A stretch of 64,000 nt of DNA from the NCBI RefSeq assembly GCF_020510425.1, contig NZ_JAHBAH010000001.1, positions 806,001-870,000 on the forward strand, written 5' to 3'. Below are positions 15,170 to 28,979 of this stretch, one piece after another (position 1 is the stretch's first letter; each line of letters begins with the position of its first letter). This DNA comes from Quatrionicoccus australiensis. GTDB taxonomy: Bacteria; Pseudomonadota; Gammaproteobacteria; Burkholderiales; Rhodocyclaceae. The notes beneath the pieces were generated by a model that searched no databases, was not told the DNA's origin, and was given only the letters and a program-made list of their open reading frames with translations. The position numbers and the translations under genes are program-made.

Positions 15170-15511
15170 ATGTCATCACATCCGGAATACCCACCCACTG
15201 GCGAGACGCACGAAAATCCTCCGGTGACCGAAGTCGTCAAAGACCGCTGGCTCACTGTGGCGCTGCTTGCAACTGCAGTCCTTTACTTCGTCCTGCTGCT
15301 GCTCCGCCCGAGCGGCGAAGGTTGGGGTCGCGGCTGGAACATGGTCGCCTTTGTAATCTATTCAGTACCAACATCCATCGTGGCAGGAGCCGTAGCCCTA
15401 TGGAGAGTTGGAAAAGTCTCCGGACAAGCCCGAAGAGTTGCCGTCTGGCTAACTGCCGCAGCCTTCATATTTCCAATTGTCTGCATCCTCGTCGTGCGCA
15501 TGAAGGCGTAA
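15170..15511 (+). CDS. Last cassette-like gene, membrane protein
   Basis: 113 aa from the ATG of MSSHPEYPPTG; the open frame upstream runs into the transposon and is not used. After a 27-residue hydrophilic N-terminus there are three hydrophobic helices (WLTVALLATAVLYFVLLLL, NMVAFVIYSVPTSIVAGAVAL, VAVWLTAAAFIFPIVCILVV). It follows GTTAGAGG at 15099, which is a cassette border, so it is probably the final cassette, but no attC was found after it; either the attC was lost or the array was truncated here. No family recognised. Confidence 0.65.
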   Translation: MSSHPEYPPTGETHENPPVTEVVKDRWLTVALLATAVLYFVLLLLRPSGEGWGRGWNMVAFVIYSVPTSIVAGAVALWRVGKVSGQARRVAVWLTAAAFIFPIVCILVVRMKA

Positions 15512-15658
15512 TCGGCGAAGTCACGGCAGCGCATGAAGACAAGCCCCGCAGTCAGCCAGACCTGCACAGCAAGACACGTAGACCGCCTTGGGCAAGCGCA
15601 GTGAGCAGCAGGCGCACCAACCAACCGGCCGGCAAGGTTTCACTGGAGGCGCTTGATC

Positions 15659-15771
15659 ATGACCAATCCTCCCCCCGCCTGATCCGCCGTCTACCCTATT
15701 TCGGCATTGCCTTCATGACGATGGGCGCGACCATCCTGGTGCTGTCTTTCCTGCGCAAGCGCCAGGCCTGA
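15659..15771 (+). pseudogene. Short membrane-protein frame with a C6-tract frameshift
   Basis: The 375 bases between the last cassette gene and the M16 peptidase hold little else. An ATG at 15659 follows GGAGG by 9 bases and opens MTNPPP, but the frame stops after 7 codons. One extra C in the C6 run at 15671-15676 would join it to RLIRRLPYFGIAFMTMGATI and on to LVLSFLRKRQA, a 37-residue single-helix protein. It may be a sequencing slip, a decayed gene or a phase-variable one. The CGGTCGACCG palindrome lies at 15795. Confidence 0.4.
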
Positions 15772-15886
15772 GCGGCATTTTTACTGTTTTTTGCCGGTCG
15801 ACCGCTGGCTATACCGTACAGCTTTTTTTCGGGGCAGCCTTTAAGATAGGCCCCCGTCGTATCCACTCCCGCAAGGCCCTCTCGTC

Positions 15887-18613
15887 ATGATGCATCTCAA
15901 GCGTTCCGTCCTCGCCATTTCCGCCCTCTTCCTACTCGGCAGCGGACCGCTGCTCGCTGCGCCCGGCAAGGCTGCGGCGCCCGCCACGCTGGAGGCGCAG
16001 GCGGGCGGCTTTTCGTCCTACGTGTTGCCGAACGGTTTCCGGATCATCCTGGCGCCCTTCCCGGCGGCGGCCAATGTGCGGGTCGAGCTGCTGGTCAAGA
16101 CCGGCTCGAAGCTGGAAGGTTATGGCGAAACGGGCATGGCGCATCTGCTTGAGCACATGCTGTTCAAGAGCGCCGGCCCGCGCAAGGACATCAAGAGCGA
16201 CCTGACGGCGCTGGGCGCCAACTGGAACGGCACGACCAACGCCGAGCGCACCAACTATTTCGAGACGGTGGCGGCCGAGCCAGACAAGGTGGATGCGGCG
16301 ATCCGCCTTGAGGCCGACCGTTTCATCCGCGCCAGTTTCACCAAGGAGCATCTGGCCAGCGAAATGACCGTGGTGCGCAACGAGCTGGAGCGCAACGACA
16401 GCGACGCCGGCAGCCTGGTCATGCGCGCCCTGCAACGGCAGAGCTATTTCTGGCACGGCTATTCGCGCCCGACGATCGGCGCGCGCAGCGATATCGAGGA
16501 TGCGCCGTTCAGCGCGCTGCAGGCCTTTCACAAGAAACACTACCGCCCGGACAACGCCGCCCTGATCGTTTCCGGCAATTTCGACGCGGCACGCGTGCTG
16601 GCGCTGGCCGGCAAGCTGTTTGCCGAAGCGCGCAACCCGGCCAACCCGAAGATCGCCAGCTGGACGCGCGAAGAAGCCCGCGCCACGACCAACCGCAGCG
16701 AACTGACCCTGCCTGCCGGCAAGACCATCGCCGCCAGCGCCTGGAAGCTGCCCGGCATGACCGAGCGCGAAACCTACGCCCTCGACCTCGCAAGCAGCGC
16801 GATCTGCGCCGAGGACTGGGGCAGCCTGCGCAAGGAGCTGGTGCTCGAACGCAAGCTGGCCGTCTCGGCCTATTGCGGCACGCAGATCCAGAGCGACTAC
16901 AGCCTGCTGATCGCCTCCGCCGCGGCCGGCAAGGACGCCGATGCCGAAGCGCTTTCCGCCGCCCTGCGCAGCCATCTGGAAAAAGCCGCAGCGAACGGGA
17001 TCAGCGCCGAACAACTGGAAAGAGCCCGGCAAAACGAGTTGACCGCCTGGGAGCGCCTGGAAAGCGACCACGAAACCCTGGCGCCGCTGCTCTCGCAGGC
17101 CGAGCTGGGCGGCGACTGGCGCCTGTTCTTCTGGCAGCGCGACATGGTCAAGGTGGTGACGCTGGACGAGGCCAATGCGGCACTGAAGAAATGGCTGGTG
17201 GCAGTCAATCGCAGCGACGTACTGCTGCGCCACGCCGACGGCGTCAGTGCGCCGGAAATCGGCAAGGCAACGCCGGCCGCCGGGCTGGTCCGGGGCAAGA
17301 CCTGGGCGCCGGTCGCCAAGAGCGCCGATCCGATCCCGACGTCGGTCGGCGAACTGGCACGCGCCACGCAGAAAATCGCCCTTGATGGCGACAAGGCCCG
17401 CGCCGCGCTGATCTCGCGCCGCACCCAGGGCAATCTGGCATGGGTAGTTCTGGCCAATGATTACGGCAACGAAGCGACGCTGAGCGGCCGCCGCGCTGCC
17501 TGCGCGATGGGCAACAACCTGCTCGCCTACGGTGGCGCCGGCCTCAGCCGCGACCAGCTCAGCGCAAAACTCGAAGCCCTGCAGGCCGAATGGTCGCTCG
17601 GTCTGGGCGGCATCGTGCTCGAAGCGCCGCGCCAGAACATCGACGCCGCACTCGACATCCTGCTCGCCGCCTGGGCCGCACCGGCGCTACCGGTCAACGA
17701 GTTTGAACGCATCAAATCGGCGAGCATTGCCAGCCTCGAAGCGGCCCTGAAAAACCCCGGCAACGTTGCCGCCACGCAAAGCGGCCTGCGCTTTGACAAC
17801 TACCCGGCCGGCCACCCCTTGCAACCACGCCCGCTCGAACAGCAGCTGGCCGAAAGCCGCGCCGTGACGCTGGCCGACGCCACCGCCTGCGTCAATGACT
17901 TTGCCGGCATCGGCCATGTTCGCCTGGCCATGGTTGGCGCCTTCACGCCGCAGGACGTCAGCGCCACCTGGAGCAAGATCGCCAAGCTGCCTGCTGCCCG
18001 GATTCCCTACGCCCGGGTCAGGGATGTGGCCGTTCCGGCAGCGGTCGACACCACGCCGATCCGCATTTCCATGCCGGAGAAACCGAATGCCAGCATCAGC
18101 GGCGCTGCCCTGCTGGCGATGACCGACGAGTCGCCCGACTTCCCGGCCCTGCGCATTGCCATCAAGATTCTTGGTGGCGACGCCGACAGCCGCGTCTGGA
18201 AGCGCCTGCGCGAAACCGACGGCCTCGCCTACGGCGCCGGCGTTTCCCTGGCTGGCAGCTCCTTCGAGCCGCGCAGCCGGGTGACGCTGCAGGCAAGTGC
18301 CGCCAGCGACAAGTCGGAAGCCGCCCTCGCCGCCCTGCAGGAAGAACTGGTACGGGCGCTCAAGGACGGCTTCTCGGAGCAGGAAGTGAGCCGCGCCAAG
18401 AAGGCCTGGGCGGAGGAGCGCAAGAACATGCTGCGCGCCGAAAAGTCCTTCGCCGGCACGCTGGCGCAGGGCTTGTACACCGGCCACGATTACGCCTGGG
18501 TGGCGCAGTACGACGCAAAGATCGCCCAACTCAGTACAGCCGAAGTGAACGCCGCGCTGCGTAAATACCTGCAGGATGCGCCCATCGTCTGGGCGATCGG
18601 ACGCGGCAACTGA
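15887..18613 (+). CDS. Exported M16-family (insulinase-type) zinc metallopeptidase
   Basis: 908 aa, two fused M16 halves as in full-length bacterial processing-protease-like proteins. A signal peptide (SVLAISALFLLGSGPLLAA) sends it to the periplasm. The active half has the inverted zinc motif HLLEH (His86, Glu89, His90) and a downstream Glu in RLEADRF. The second half keeps the fold (ISMPEKPNASISGAALLAM, WKRLRETDGLAYGAGV) but no HxxEH, as normal for the inactive partner. Two ATG codons are adjacent at the start. Substrate is unknown. It ends just before a strong palindromic terminator facing lolA. Confidence 0.88.
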   Translation: MMHLKRSVLAISALFLLGSGPLLAAPGKAAAPATLEAQAGGFSSYVLPNGFRIILAPFPAAANVRVELLVKTGSKLEGYGETGMAHLLEHMLFKSAGPRKDIKSDLTALGANWNGTTNAERTNYFETVAAEPDKVDAAIRLEADRFIRASFTKEHLASEMTVVRNELERNDSDAGSLVMRALQRQSYFWHGYSRPTIGARSDIEDAPFSALQAFHKKHYRPDNAALIVSGNFDAARVLALAGKLFAEARNPANPKIASWTREEARATTNRSELTLPAGKTIAASAWKLPGMTERETYALDLASSAICAEDWGSLRKELVLERKLAVSAYCGTQIQSDYSLLIASAAAGKDADAEALSAALRSHLEKAAANGISAEQLERARQNELTAWERLESDHETLAPLLSQAELGGDWRLFFWQRDMVKVVTLDEANAALKKWLVAVNRSDVLLRHADGVSAPEIGKATPAAGLVRGKTWAPVAKSADPIPTSVGELARATQKIALDGDKARAALISRRTQGNLAWVVLANDYGNEATLSGRRAACAMGNNLLAYGGAGLSRDQLSAKLEALQAEWSLGLGGIVLEAPRQNIDAALDILLAAWAAPALPVNEFERIKSASIASLEAALKNPGNVAATQSGLRFDNYPAGHPLQPRPLEQQLAESRAVTLADATACVNDFAGIGHVRLAMVGAFTPQDVSATWSKIAKLPAARIPYARVRDVAVPAAVDTTPIRISMPEKPNASISGAALLAMTDESPDFPALRIAIKILGGDADSRVWKRLRETDGLAYGAGVSLAGSSFEPRSRVTLQASAASDKSEAALAALQEELVRALKDGFSEQEVSRAKKAWAEERKNMLRAEKSFAGTLAQGLYTGHDYAWVAQYDAKIAQLSTAEVNAALRKYLQDAPIVWAIGRGN

Positions 18614-18622
18614 AAATCGGCA

Positions 18623-18648
18623 TTTCCGGGCGGTCGACCGCCCGGAAA
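18623..18648. terminator. 26-base perfect palindrome between M16 peptidase and lolA
   Basis: The stem centre is CGGTCGACCG, extended on both sides by GGG/CCC and then CC/GG and A/T feet to 13 bp per arm, followed by AAAA. It lies between two converging genes and can act on both strands. It shares its centre with other CGGTCGACCG sites in the window. Confidence 0.7.
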
Positions 18649-18656
18649 AGGCAAAA

Positions 18657-19277
18657 TTACTCGCCGATCACATCAACGCCGACCGGCGGCGTGAATTTGA
18701 AGGCATTCGCCGGCAGGGCCGGGTTGCGCTCCAGCGCCGAGAAGGTGATCAGCGTCGTCTGGCCGAAGCTGTCATACAACTCCATGGCCTTCAAATCGGC
18801 TGCGGCAAAGCCGAGACGCACTTTCTCGAAACCGCTGTCGCCGCCCTTCGGCGTCGCCTCGACCCAGTTCAGGCCTTCGGCGCTGCCGGCTTCGGCCAGC
18901 GTGAAATTCTTTTCCAGGTCGTTCTTGCCGGCGAGCAGCGCCGCCGGCGAGCCGCCGATCGCCTTGCCGACCGGACGCACCGTAACCTGCTGCAGTTCGG
19001 TGTCGTAGATCCAGATCTTCTCGCCGTCGCCGACGATCAGTTGCGGCGAGGGCTTGCGGATTTCCCAGCGCAGCTTGCCGGGCCGCGAAATGGCGACGAC
19101 GCCGGACGATTGCTGCGGCTTGCGGCCGCCCTTGGCGACCACCAGTTGCGCAAAATCGGCCTTGAGCGTGCGCGTGCTCTGCAGGAACTGGTGCAACTGG
19201 TCGATCGCGCCGGCTTCGGCGAGCAGCGGGAAGATAGCCGTCGCAACGGTCAACAGGGTTTTACGGGCAAATTTCAT
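18657..19277 (-). CDS. lolA: Outer-membrane lipoprotein carrier protein LolA
   Basis: 206 aa with a signal peptide ([18 protein letters not shown]). The mature part has the LolA pattern: [44 protein letters not shown] and [13 protein letters not shown]. LolA carries lipoproteins across the periplasm from LolCDE to LolB. It overlaps the end of ftsK by 4 bases (ATGA), so the two are translationally coupled; the ftsK-lolA(-rarA-serS) order is widespread in gammaproteobacteria and betaproteobacteria. Confidence 0.95.
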   Translation of the reverse strand: MKFARKTLLTVATAIFPLLAEAGAIDQLHQFLQSTRTLKADFAQLVVAKGGRKPQQSSGVVAISRPGKLRWEIRKPSPQLIVGDGEKIWIYDTELQQVTVRPVGKAIGGSPAALLAGKNDLEKNFTLAEAGSAEGLNWVEATPKGGDSGFEKVRLGFAAADLKAMELYDSFGQTTLITFSALERNPALPANAFKFTPPVGVDVIGE

Positions 19278-21586
19278 TCAGCTTCCTTGCGGGCGAGAAC
19301 TTCGCGGCCGCCACGGCCGTCCATGGAAGAAACCAGGCCGGCCTTTTCCATGGCTTCGATGAGACGCGCCGAGCGGTTGTAACCGATACGCAGATGGCGC
19401 TGGACCAGCGAGATCGAGGCCCTTTTGTTCTTCAAAACGATGTCGACCGCCTGGTCGTAAAGCGGATCGGCCTCGGCATCGCCGCTTTCGCCGCCTTCGC
19501 CACCGCCCTCTTCATCATCGCCGCCACCACCATTGAGGATGTCCTCGATGTATTCCGGCGCGCCGGTTGCCTTGAGGTGTTCGACGACGCGGTGCACTTC
19601 GTCATCGGAGACGAAAGCGCCATGCACGCGGGTCGGGTAGCCAGTGCCGGGCGCCAGATAAAGCATGTCGCCCTGGCCAAGCAGCGCTTCGGCGCCCATC
19701 TGGTCGAGGATGGTGCGCGAGTCGATCTTGCTTGAGACCTGGAAGGACAGGCGGGTCGGGATGTTGGCCTTGATCAGGCCGGTGATCACGTCCACCGACG
19801 GACGCTGCGTCGCCAGCACGAGGTGGATGCCCGAGGCACGCGCCTTCTGCGCCAGGCGGGCGATCTGCTCTTCGACCTTCTTGCCGACCACCATCATCAG
19901 GTCGGCCAGCTCGTCGATGATGACGACGATGAAGGGCATGGTTTTCAGCGGCTCGGGCGTTTCCGGCGTCAGGCTGAGCGGGTTCGGGATGTGCTCGCCG
20001 CGCTTCTCGGCATCGCGGATCTTGGTGTTGAGGCCGGCGATGTTGCGCACGCCCATCGCCGCCATCAGCTTGTAGCGCTTTTCCATCTCGGTGACGCACC
20101 AGTGCAGCGCGTTGGCCGCCTGCTTCATGTCGGTGACGACCGGCGCCAGCAGGTGCGGAATGCCTTCGTAGATGGACAGTTCGAGCATCTTCGGGTCGAC
20201 CATGATCAGGCGCACCTGGTCCGGCTCGGCCTTGTAGAGCATGGACAAAATCATCGCATTGACGCCGACCGACTTGCCGGAACCGGTCGTACCGGCAACC
20301 AGCAGGTGCGGCGTCTTGGCCAGGTCGGCAACCACCGGCAGACCGCCGATGTCCTTGCCGAGGCAGACGGTGAGCGGGCTGCTCATGTCGTTGTAGGGCC
20401 GGCTCGAGATGATCTCGGAGAGCTTGACCATCTGCCGCTTCGGGTTGGGCAGTTCGAGCGCCATGCACGACTTGCCGGGCACCGTTTCGACAACGCGGAT
20501 CGAGACCATGGCCAGCGCGCGCGCCAGGTCGCGCGCCAGATTGACGATCTGGGCGCCCTTGACGCCGACTGCCGGCTCGATTTCATAACGGGTGATGACC
20601 GGGCCGGGCAAGGCCGCCAGCACCTTGACCTGGACGCCGAAGTCGGCGAGCTTGCGCTCGATCAGACGCGACGTGTATTCCAGCGTTTCGGCACTGACCG
20701 TCTCGGTGACCGGCGGCGCCGGGTCGAGCAGGTGCAGCGGCGGCAACTGGCCGCCAAACACGGCCTCGGGGAAGAGCACCGCCTGCTTTTCGCGCTCGAC
20801 GCGGGCCTCGGCCTTTTTCGAGACCGGCACTTCGACCGGGGCCGGCGTTTCGATGATGATAGGTTCGTGCAATTCGACGCGACGTTTCTCTTCTTCGACG
20901 ACGACTTCGCGCTGCTGCGCGACTTCCTTGCCGATCTGGCGATCGCGCCAGGCATCGACACGGCCGTAGAAGAAGCCAACGAAATTCTCCAGCCCGGCAC
21001 CGAGCTTCTCGAAGGCCCACAGCCAGGACATGCCGGAGAACACGCTCCAGCCGGCCGCCATCACGGCGAGCAGGAGCAGCGTCGAGCCGGTATAGCCGAT
21101 CTGATGGGCGAGGACGCGGCTGACCTCGATACCGAGCATGCCGCCCGGACTGAGCGGCAATTCGAGCTTCAGGGAGTAGAAGCGCAGGGCTTCCAGCGTC
21201 GAACTGGCGACCAGCAGGAAGACAAAACCGATCAGCGCCAAGTAGAGCGGCCGGCTTTGTGCGGCATCCTGCGTATTGAGCTTGTGAAAGCCCCACCAGA
21301 CGAACATGCCGAGCAGCACGATCCACCACCAGGCGGAAAAACCGAACATGTAGAGCATCAGGTCGGAAATCCAGGCGCCGGCGCGCCCGGCCGGGTTATG
21401 CATGCCCTGCCCGACGATGGCGTGCGACCAGCCCGGATCTTCGCGGCTGAAGCCCCACAGGGCCATCGACAGGAACAGGGCGACGGCGCCGACGGCGAGC
21501 CAGCGCGACTCCTGCAGCAGAGTGCCGATTTTTTCCGGCAAGGGACTTGCCGTGTTGCGCTCGATATTGCGTCTAGCCATGTTCAA
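19274..21586 (-). CDS. ftsK: DNA translocase FtsK
   Basis: 770 aa. Four to five hydrophobic helices in the first 200 residues anchor it at the septum ([66 protein letters not shown]). A charged linker follows, then the motor with Walker A ([15 protein letters not shown]) and Walker B ([14 protein letters not shown]). The C-terminal gamma winged helix is present ([33 protein letters not shown]), which reads KOPS and activates XerD. It pumps chromosome termini to daughter cells. The next Met, two residues in (MARRNI), is an equally possible start. Confidence 0.95.
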   Translation of the reverse strand: MNMARRNIERNTASPLPEKIGTLLQESRWLAVGAVALFLSMALWGFSREDPGWSHAIVGQGMHNPAGRAGAWISDLMLYMFGFSAWWWIVLLGMFVWWGFHKLNTQDAAQSRPLYLALIGFVFLLVASSTLEALRFYSLKLELPLSPGGMLGIEVSRVLAHQIGYTGSTLLLLAVMAAGWSVFSGMSWLWAFEKLGAGLENFVGFFYGRVDAWRDRQIGKEVAQQREVVVEEEKRRVELHEPIIIETPAPVEVPVSKKAEARVEREKQAVLFPEAVFGGQLPPLHLLDPAPPVTETVSAETLEYTSRLIERKLADFGVQVKVLAALPGPVITRYEIEPAVGVKGAQIVNLARDLARALAMVSIRVVETVPGKSCMALELPNPKRQMVKLSEIISSRPYNDMSSPLTVCLGKDIGGLPVVADLAKTPHLLVAGTTGSGKSVGVNAMILSMLYKAEPDQVRLIMVDPKMLELSIYEGIPHLLAPVVTDMKQAANALHWCVTEMEKRYKLMAAMGVRNIAGLNTKIRDAEKRGEHIPNPLSLTPETPEPLKTMPFIVVIIDELADLMMVVGKKVEEQIARLAQKARASGIHLVLATQRPSVDVITGLIKANIPTRLSFQVSSKIDSRTILDQMGAEALLGQGDMLYLAPGTGYPTRVHGAFVSDDEVHRVVEHLKATGAPEYIEDILNGGGGDDEEGGGEGGESGDAEADPLYDQAVDIVLKNKRASISLVQRHLRIGYNRSARLIEAMEKAGLVSSMDGRGGREVLARKEAE

Positions 21587-21763
21587 ACTCCGGCGATGAT
21601 CGGCCGATCATCCTTGCCAACAATAGAAGCGGCGCGCCCGGAAAACAGGCTGCAGCCAAAAAATCCTGAAGACACAAATCACTTTCCAGTCATACAGTTA
21701 CGCGATGATTATAAACTGCTTTCCCAAACAACATGGGAACTTGGCGGAAAAGCCCGCCTCTGA

Positions 21764-23648
<1,885 letters not shown>

Positions 23649-23660
<12 letters not shown>

Positions 23661-23673
23661 GCTGTCCCTTTTT
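23649..23673 (+). terminator. Terminator at the end of the trxB-smr unit
   Basis: GGGACAGC-CTGA-GCTGTCCC followed by TTTTT; the loop contains the Smr stop codon, so the terminator starts inside the gene. Confidence 0.88.
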
Positions 23674-23707
23674 GCCACCGCCGTAGCGGTCGACCGGTAA
23701 AAAGCGC

Positions 23708-25688
<1,981 letters not shown>

Positions 25689-25689
25689 C

Positions 25690-26238
25690 TTAGTAGTTCG
25701 GCTTGTCTTTCGCGTCGTTGAAACGCTGGACGCCGGTCATCACTTCGCTGCGGGCGGCTTCAATGCCTTCCCAGCCATTGACCTTGACCCACTTGCCCGG
25801 CTCGAGATCCTTGTAGTGCTCGAAGAAGTGCGAAATCTGCTTGCGCAGCAGTTCCGGCGTGTCTTCGAAGGTCTTGACGTCCTTGTAGAGCGGGGTCAGC
25901 TTGTCGACCGGCACGGCCAGCAGCTTGGCATCCTCACCGCCTTCATCGGTCATCGACAGCTGACCAAGCGGACGGCAGCGCACGACCACACCCGGCGGCA
26001 GCGGGAAGGGGCTGATCACCAGCACGTCGACCGGGTCACCGTCACCGGCGATAGTGTGCGGAATGTAGCCGTAGTTGCACGGATAGTGCATCGCGGTAGA
26101 CATGAAGCGATCAACGAAAATGGCGCCACTTTCCTTGTCGACTTCGTACTTGACGGGATCGGAATGGGCAGTGATTTCGATGATGACATTGAAATCATCG
26201 GGAAGGGACTTGCCGGAAGGAACGTTGTTAAGAGCCAT
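25690..26238 (-). CDS. ppa: Inorganic pyrophosphatase (family I)
   Basis: 182 aa. Metal-binding Asp residues are in [42 protein letters not shown] and [15 protein letters not shown] are typical of the soluble hexameric bacterial enzyme. It hydrolyses PPi and drives biosynthetic reactions forward. The start codon follows AGAGATAAAA. First gene of the ppa-nadE-glnB run. Confidence 0.96.
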   Translation of the reverse strand: MALNNVPSGKSLPDDFNVIIEITAHSDPVKYEVDKESGAIFVDRFMSTAMHYPCNYGYIPHTIAGDGDPVDVLVISPFPLPPGVVVRCRPLGQLSMTDEGGEDAKLLAVPVDKLTPLYKDVKTFEDTPELLRKQISHFFEHYKDLEPGKWVKVNGWEGIEAARSEVMTGVQRFNDAKDKPNY

Positions 26239-26297
26239 TTTTATCTCTCTGCGCTTTGGGTTGAAATCCGGACATTATACCGCTGCACTACGCTTCT

Positions 26298-27083
26298 TCA
26301 GCCCCAGGCGGCGAGAAACTGCTGCCAGTGCGGCGCACCGATCTTGCCGAGTTGCGCCTTGACGAAATCGCATTCGGCCTTTTCTTCGGCGGCACTGAGT
26401 TCACCGCGCAAGCGGCGGAAGCGGTTGTACACCAGGTAGGTATTGATGACGTCGGTTTCGCAGTAATCGCGAATCTCGCCGCCCTTGCCGGCCTGCCAGG
26501 CCTCCCAGACCTTGCTGCCGTCCATGCCGAGCTTGCCGGGAAAGCCGTAAAGCTTGGCCAGATCGTCGAGCGGAGCGTTGGCACGGGCGTTGTAGAGCGC
26601 CAGCAGGTCCATCAGGTCGAGATGCCGCGTGTGGTAGCGGCTGATGTAGTTGTTCCACTTGAATTCGCGCGAATCGGCGTAATCGCCCTCGCCCATGTCC
26701 CAGTAACGCGGCGCGGCAACGCCGTGCAGCATGCCGCGGTAATGCAGGACCGGCAGGTCGAAACCGCTGCCGTTCCACGAGACGATCTGCGGCGTGAATT
26801 TCTCGATGCCGTCGAAGAAGCGCTGGATGATCGCGCCTTCGTCCAGGTCAGGTTCGGACAGCGACCAGACCTTGAGACCTTCACCGGTGCGCAGTACGCA
26901 GGAGATGGTGACGACGCGCTGCAGATGGAGTTGCAGGAAATCGTTGCCGGTCCGCGCCCGCCGTTGCTGAAAGGCAAGCTCGGCGACTTCGTCGTCGGAA
27001 AGGCCGGCCGGCAGATCATTCAGACGGCGCAGGCCGGCGACATCGGGAATCGTCTCGATGTCAAAAACGAGAACCGGCTTCAT
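26298..27083 (-). CDS. Predicted 3'-5' exonuclease, PolB-like DEDD type
   Basis: 261 aa. The DEDD motifs are visible: FDIETIPD at the N-terminus, SWNGSGFDLPVLHYR in the middle, and RDYCETDVINTYLVYNRF near the C-terminus, the pattern of the DNA_pol_B_exo2 family. Such stand-alone proofreading-like exonucleases are common in proteobacteria; the partner is unknown. Overlaps the end of cysM by 4 bases, so it is probably the next gene of the same transcript. Confidence 0.85.
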   Translation of the reverse strand: MKPVLVFDIETIPDVAGLRRLNDLPAGLSDDEVAELAFQQRRARTGNDFLQLHLQRVVTISCVLRTGEGLKVWSLSEPDLDEGAIIQRFFDGIEKFTPQIVSWNGSGFDLPVLHYRGMLHGVAAPRYWDMGEGDYADSREFKWNNYISRYHTRHLDLMDLLALYNARANAPLDDLAKLYGFPGKLGMDGSKVWEAWQAGKGGEIRDYCETDVINTYLVYNRFRRLRGELSAAEEKAECDFVKAQLGKIGAPHWQQFLAAWG

Positions 27084-27979
27084 GCCGGGAAGACGCCGGT
27101 CGACAGGTAACGGTCACCGCGATCGCAGACGATGGAAACGATCGTCGCATTTTCCAGCGTCTGCGCCAGGCGCAGCGCCACGGCCAGCGCACCGCCCGAG
27201 GAAATGCCGGCAAAGATGCCTTCCTCGGTTGCCAGGCGGCGCGTCATCGCTTCGGCATCGCCCTGGCTGACATATTCGATACGGTCGACGTTGGTTTTAT
27301 CGTAAATCTTCGGCAGGTAGGCTTCCGGCCATTTGCGGATACCCGGGATCTGGCTGCCGTCTTCCGGCTGGCAACCGACGATCTGGATCGCCGGCTTGAC
27401 CGACTTGAGGAAGGCGGAGGTGCCCATGATGGTACCGGTGGTGCCCATGCTTGAAACGAAATGCGTGATCCGGCCGTCGGTGTCGCGCCAAATTTCCGGG
27501 CCGGTGCCTTCGAAATGCGCCAGCGGATTGTCGGGATTGCCGAACTGGTCAAGGATGATGCCCTTGCCTTCGTTGCGCATCTTTTCAGCGATGTCGCGAC
27601 ACAGTTCCATGCCGCCATCCTTGGGCGTCAGCACCAGCTCGGCGCCGTATGCACGCATGCTCTGGCGGCGCTCGATGCTCTGGTTTTCGGGCATGACCAG
27701 GATCATCCTGTAACCCTTGATCGCCGCCGCCATGGCCAGAGCAATACCGGTATTGCCGGAAGTCGCTTCGATCAGCGTATCGCCCGCCTTGATCTCGCCA
27801 CGCGCTTCGGCATGCACGATCATCGACAGCGCCGGCCGATCCTTGACCGAACCCGCCGGGTTGTTGCCTTCAAGCTTGGCGAGAATGACGTTGCCACGCC
27901 TGTCGTTGTCGGCGCCGGGGATGCGCTGCAAACGTACCAGCGGCGTGTTTCCGACAAAATCCTGCAGGGTTTTATACAT
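27080..27979 (-). CDS. cysM: Cysteine synthase B
   Basis: 299 aa, PLP enzyme that makes cysteine from O-acetylserine with sulfide or thiosulfate. PLP Lys46 in [12 protein letters not shown], phosphate loop/ substrate motif [34 protein letters not shown]. The length and [19 protein letters not shown] start are those of CysM, not the longer CysK. It overlaps hldD by 8 bases and the exonuclease by 4, so it is embedded in the heptose operon. Confidence 0.95.
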   Translation of the reverse strand: MYKTLQDFVGNTPLVRLQRIPGADNDRRGNVILAKLEGNNPAGSVKDRPALSMIVHAEARGEIKAGDTLIEATSGNTGIALAMAAAIKGYRMILVMPENQSIERRQSMRAYGAELVLTPKDGGMELCRDIAEKMRNEGKGIILDQFGNPDNPLAHFEGTGPEIWRDTDGRITHFVSSMGTTGTIMGTSAFLKSVKPAIQIVGCQPEDGSQIPGIRKWPEAYLPKIYDKTNVDRIEYVSQGDAEAMTRRLATEEGIFAGISSGGALAVALRLAQTLENATIVSIVCDRGDRYLSTGVFPA

Positions 27980-28970
27980 GCTTGTTCAGCCACTCGATGT
28001 ATTGGGAGACGCCTTCCTCAACCGTGGCCATCGGAGCAACGTAGCCAGCAGCGCGCAACTTGGCCAGATCGGCCTGCGTGTACGCCTGGTACTTGCCCTT
28101 CAGCGCCTCGGGGAAGGCGGTGTATTCGAGCAAGCCTTGTGCCCGCAACTGGGCGAGATCGAGCGGTGCCTCGCTTTTTGCCTTGCGGCAGCCGTTGACC
28201 GCTGCGACAGCCACATCGTTGAAGCTCTGGGCGCGGCCGGAACCGAGATTGAAGATGCCGGATTTTTCCGGATGATCGAGGAAGAACAGATTGACCTTGG
28301 CGACGTCGCCGACATAGACGAAATCGCGCATCTGGCCGCCGTTTTCATAACCGTGCGAGCCTTCGAACAGCTTGACCTTGCCGTCGGCGCGGAACTGGTT
28401 GAAGTTGTGAAACGCCACCGAGGCCATGCGCCCCTTGTGCAGTTCGCGCGGGCCATAAACATTGAAGTAGCGGAAGCCGACGATCTGCGACGACGGATTT
28501 TCAGCGAGGCGCTGGCGCACGATCTGGTCGAACAGGAACTTCGAGTAACCGTAAACGTTGAGCGGCCCTTCGAACTCGCGCTCTTCCTTGAAGACGCTGG
28601 ACGCACCGTAGGTCGCTGCACTCGACGCGTAGAGGAACTGGACATCCTGGTCCAGGCACCAGTCAAGCAGGATGCAGGAGTAACGGTAGTTGTTCTCCAT
28701 CATGTAGCGACCGTCGGTTTCCATGGTGTCGGAACAGGCGCCTTCATGGAAGATCGCGTCGATCTCGCCGTCGTAGTGGCCGGCCTGGATGCGCGCAATG
28801 AAATCGTTCTTGTCGATGTAGTCACTGATCTCGCAATCGATCAGGTTCTTGAACTTTTCGGCCTTGGCCAGGTTGTCGACCGCGATGATCTTGGTCACGC
28901 CGCGCTCGTTGAGCGCCTTGACGATGTTGGAACCGATAAAACCGGCAGCGCCGGTAACGACTATGTACAT
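27972..28970 (-). CDS. hldD: ADP-L-glycero-D-manno-heptose 6-epimerase
   Basis: 332 aa short-chain dehydrogenase-type epimerase (also rfaD, gmhD). NADP-binding [18 protein letters not shown], family-specific [22 protein letters not shown], catalytic [10 protein letters not shown], and [10 protein letters not shown]. It converts the D,D- to the L,D-form of ADP-heptose for LPS inner core. The gene for the heptose kinase lies 9 bases upstream, in the same operon. Confidence 0.97.
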   Translation of the reverse strand: MYIVVTGAAGFIGSNIVKALNERGVTKIIAVDNLAKAEKFKNLIDCEISDYIDKNDFIARIQAGHYDGEIDAIFHEGACSDTMETDGRYMMENNYRYSCILLDWCLDQDVQFLYASSAATYGASSVFKEEREFEGPLNVYGYSKFLFDQIVRQRLAENPSSQIVGFRYFNVYGPRELHKGRMASVAFHNFNQFRADGKVKLFEGSHGYENGGQMRDFVYVGDVAKVNLFFLDHPEKSGIFNLGSGRAQSFNDVAVAAVNGCRKAKSEAPLDLAQLRAQGLLEYTAFPEALKGKYQAYTQADLAKLRAAGYVAPMATVEEGVSQYIEWLNKHV

Positions 28971-28979
28971 GGCTATTCC

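Larger units (their letters stand above)
5227..15511 (+). mobile_element. Chromosomal integron with about ten gene cassettes
   Basis: The element consists of a minus-strand integrase gene, a LexA box and attI region, then a cassette array read on the + strand away from intI. Cassette borders were placed at the G/TT crossover of each GTTRRRY core. Boundaries: 6498-6838, 6839-7220, 7221-7826, 7827-attC4, 9664-attC5, 11801-12475, 12476-13066, 13067-13672, 13673-attC9, and a last one from about 15100 without a recognised attC. For nearly every cassette the 5' core of its attC is complementary to the first bases of that same cassette, which is what a once-circular cassette must show. Three insertion sequences sit within attC sites. 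The right edge is uncertain. Confidence 0.9.

Noticed and set aside
19823..21763. 646-codon open frame on the + strand opposite ftsK
   Set aside because: Low-complexity Asp/His/Arg/Leu antisense frame; FtsK on the minus strand has all motifs.
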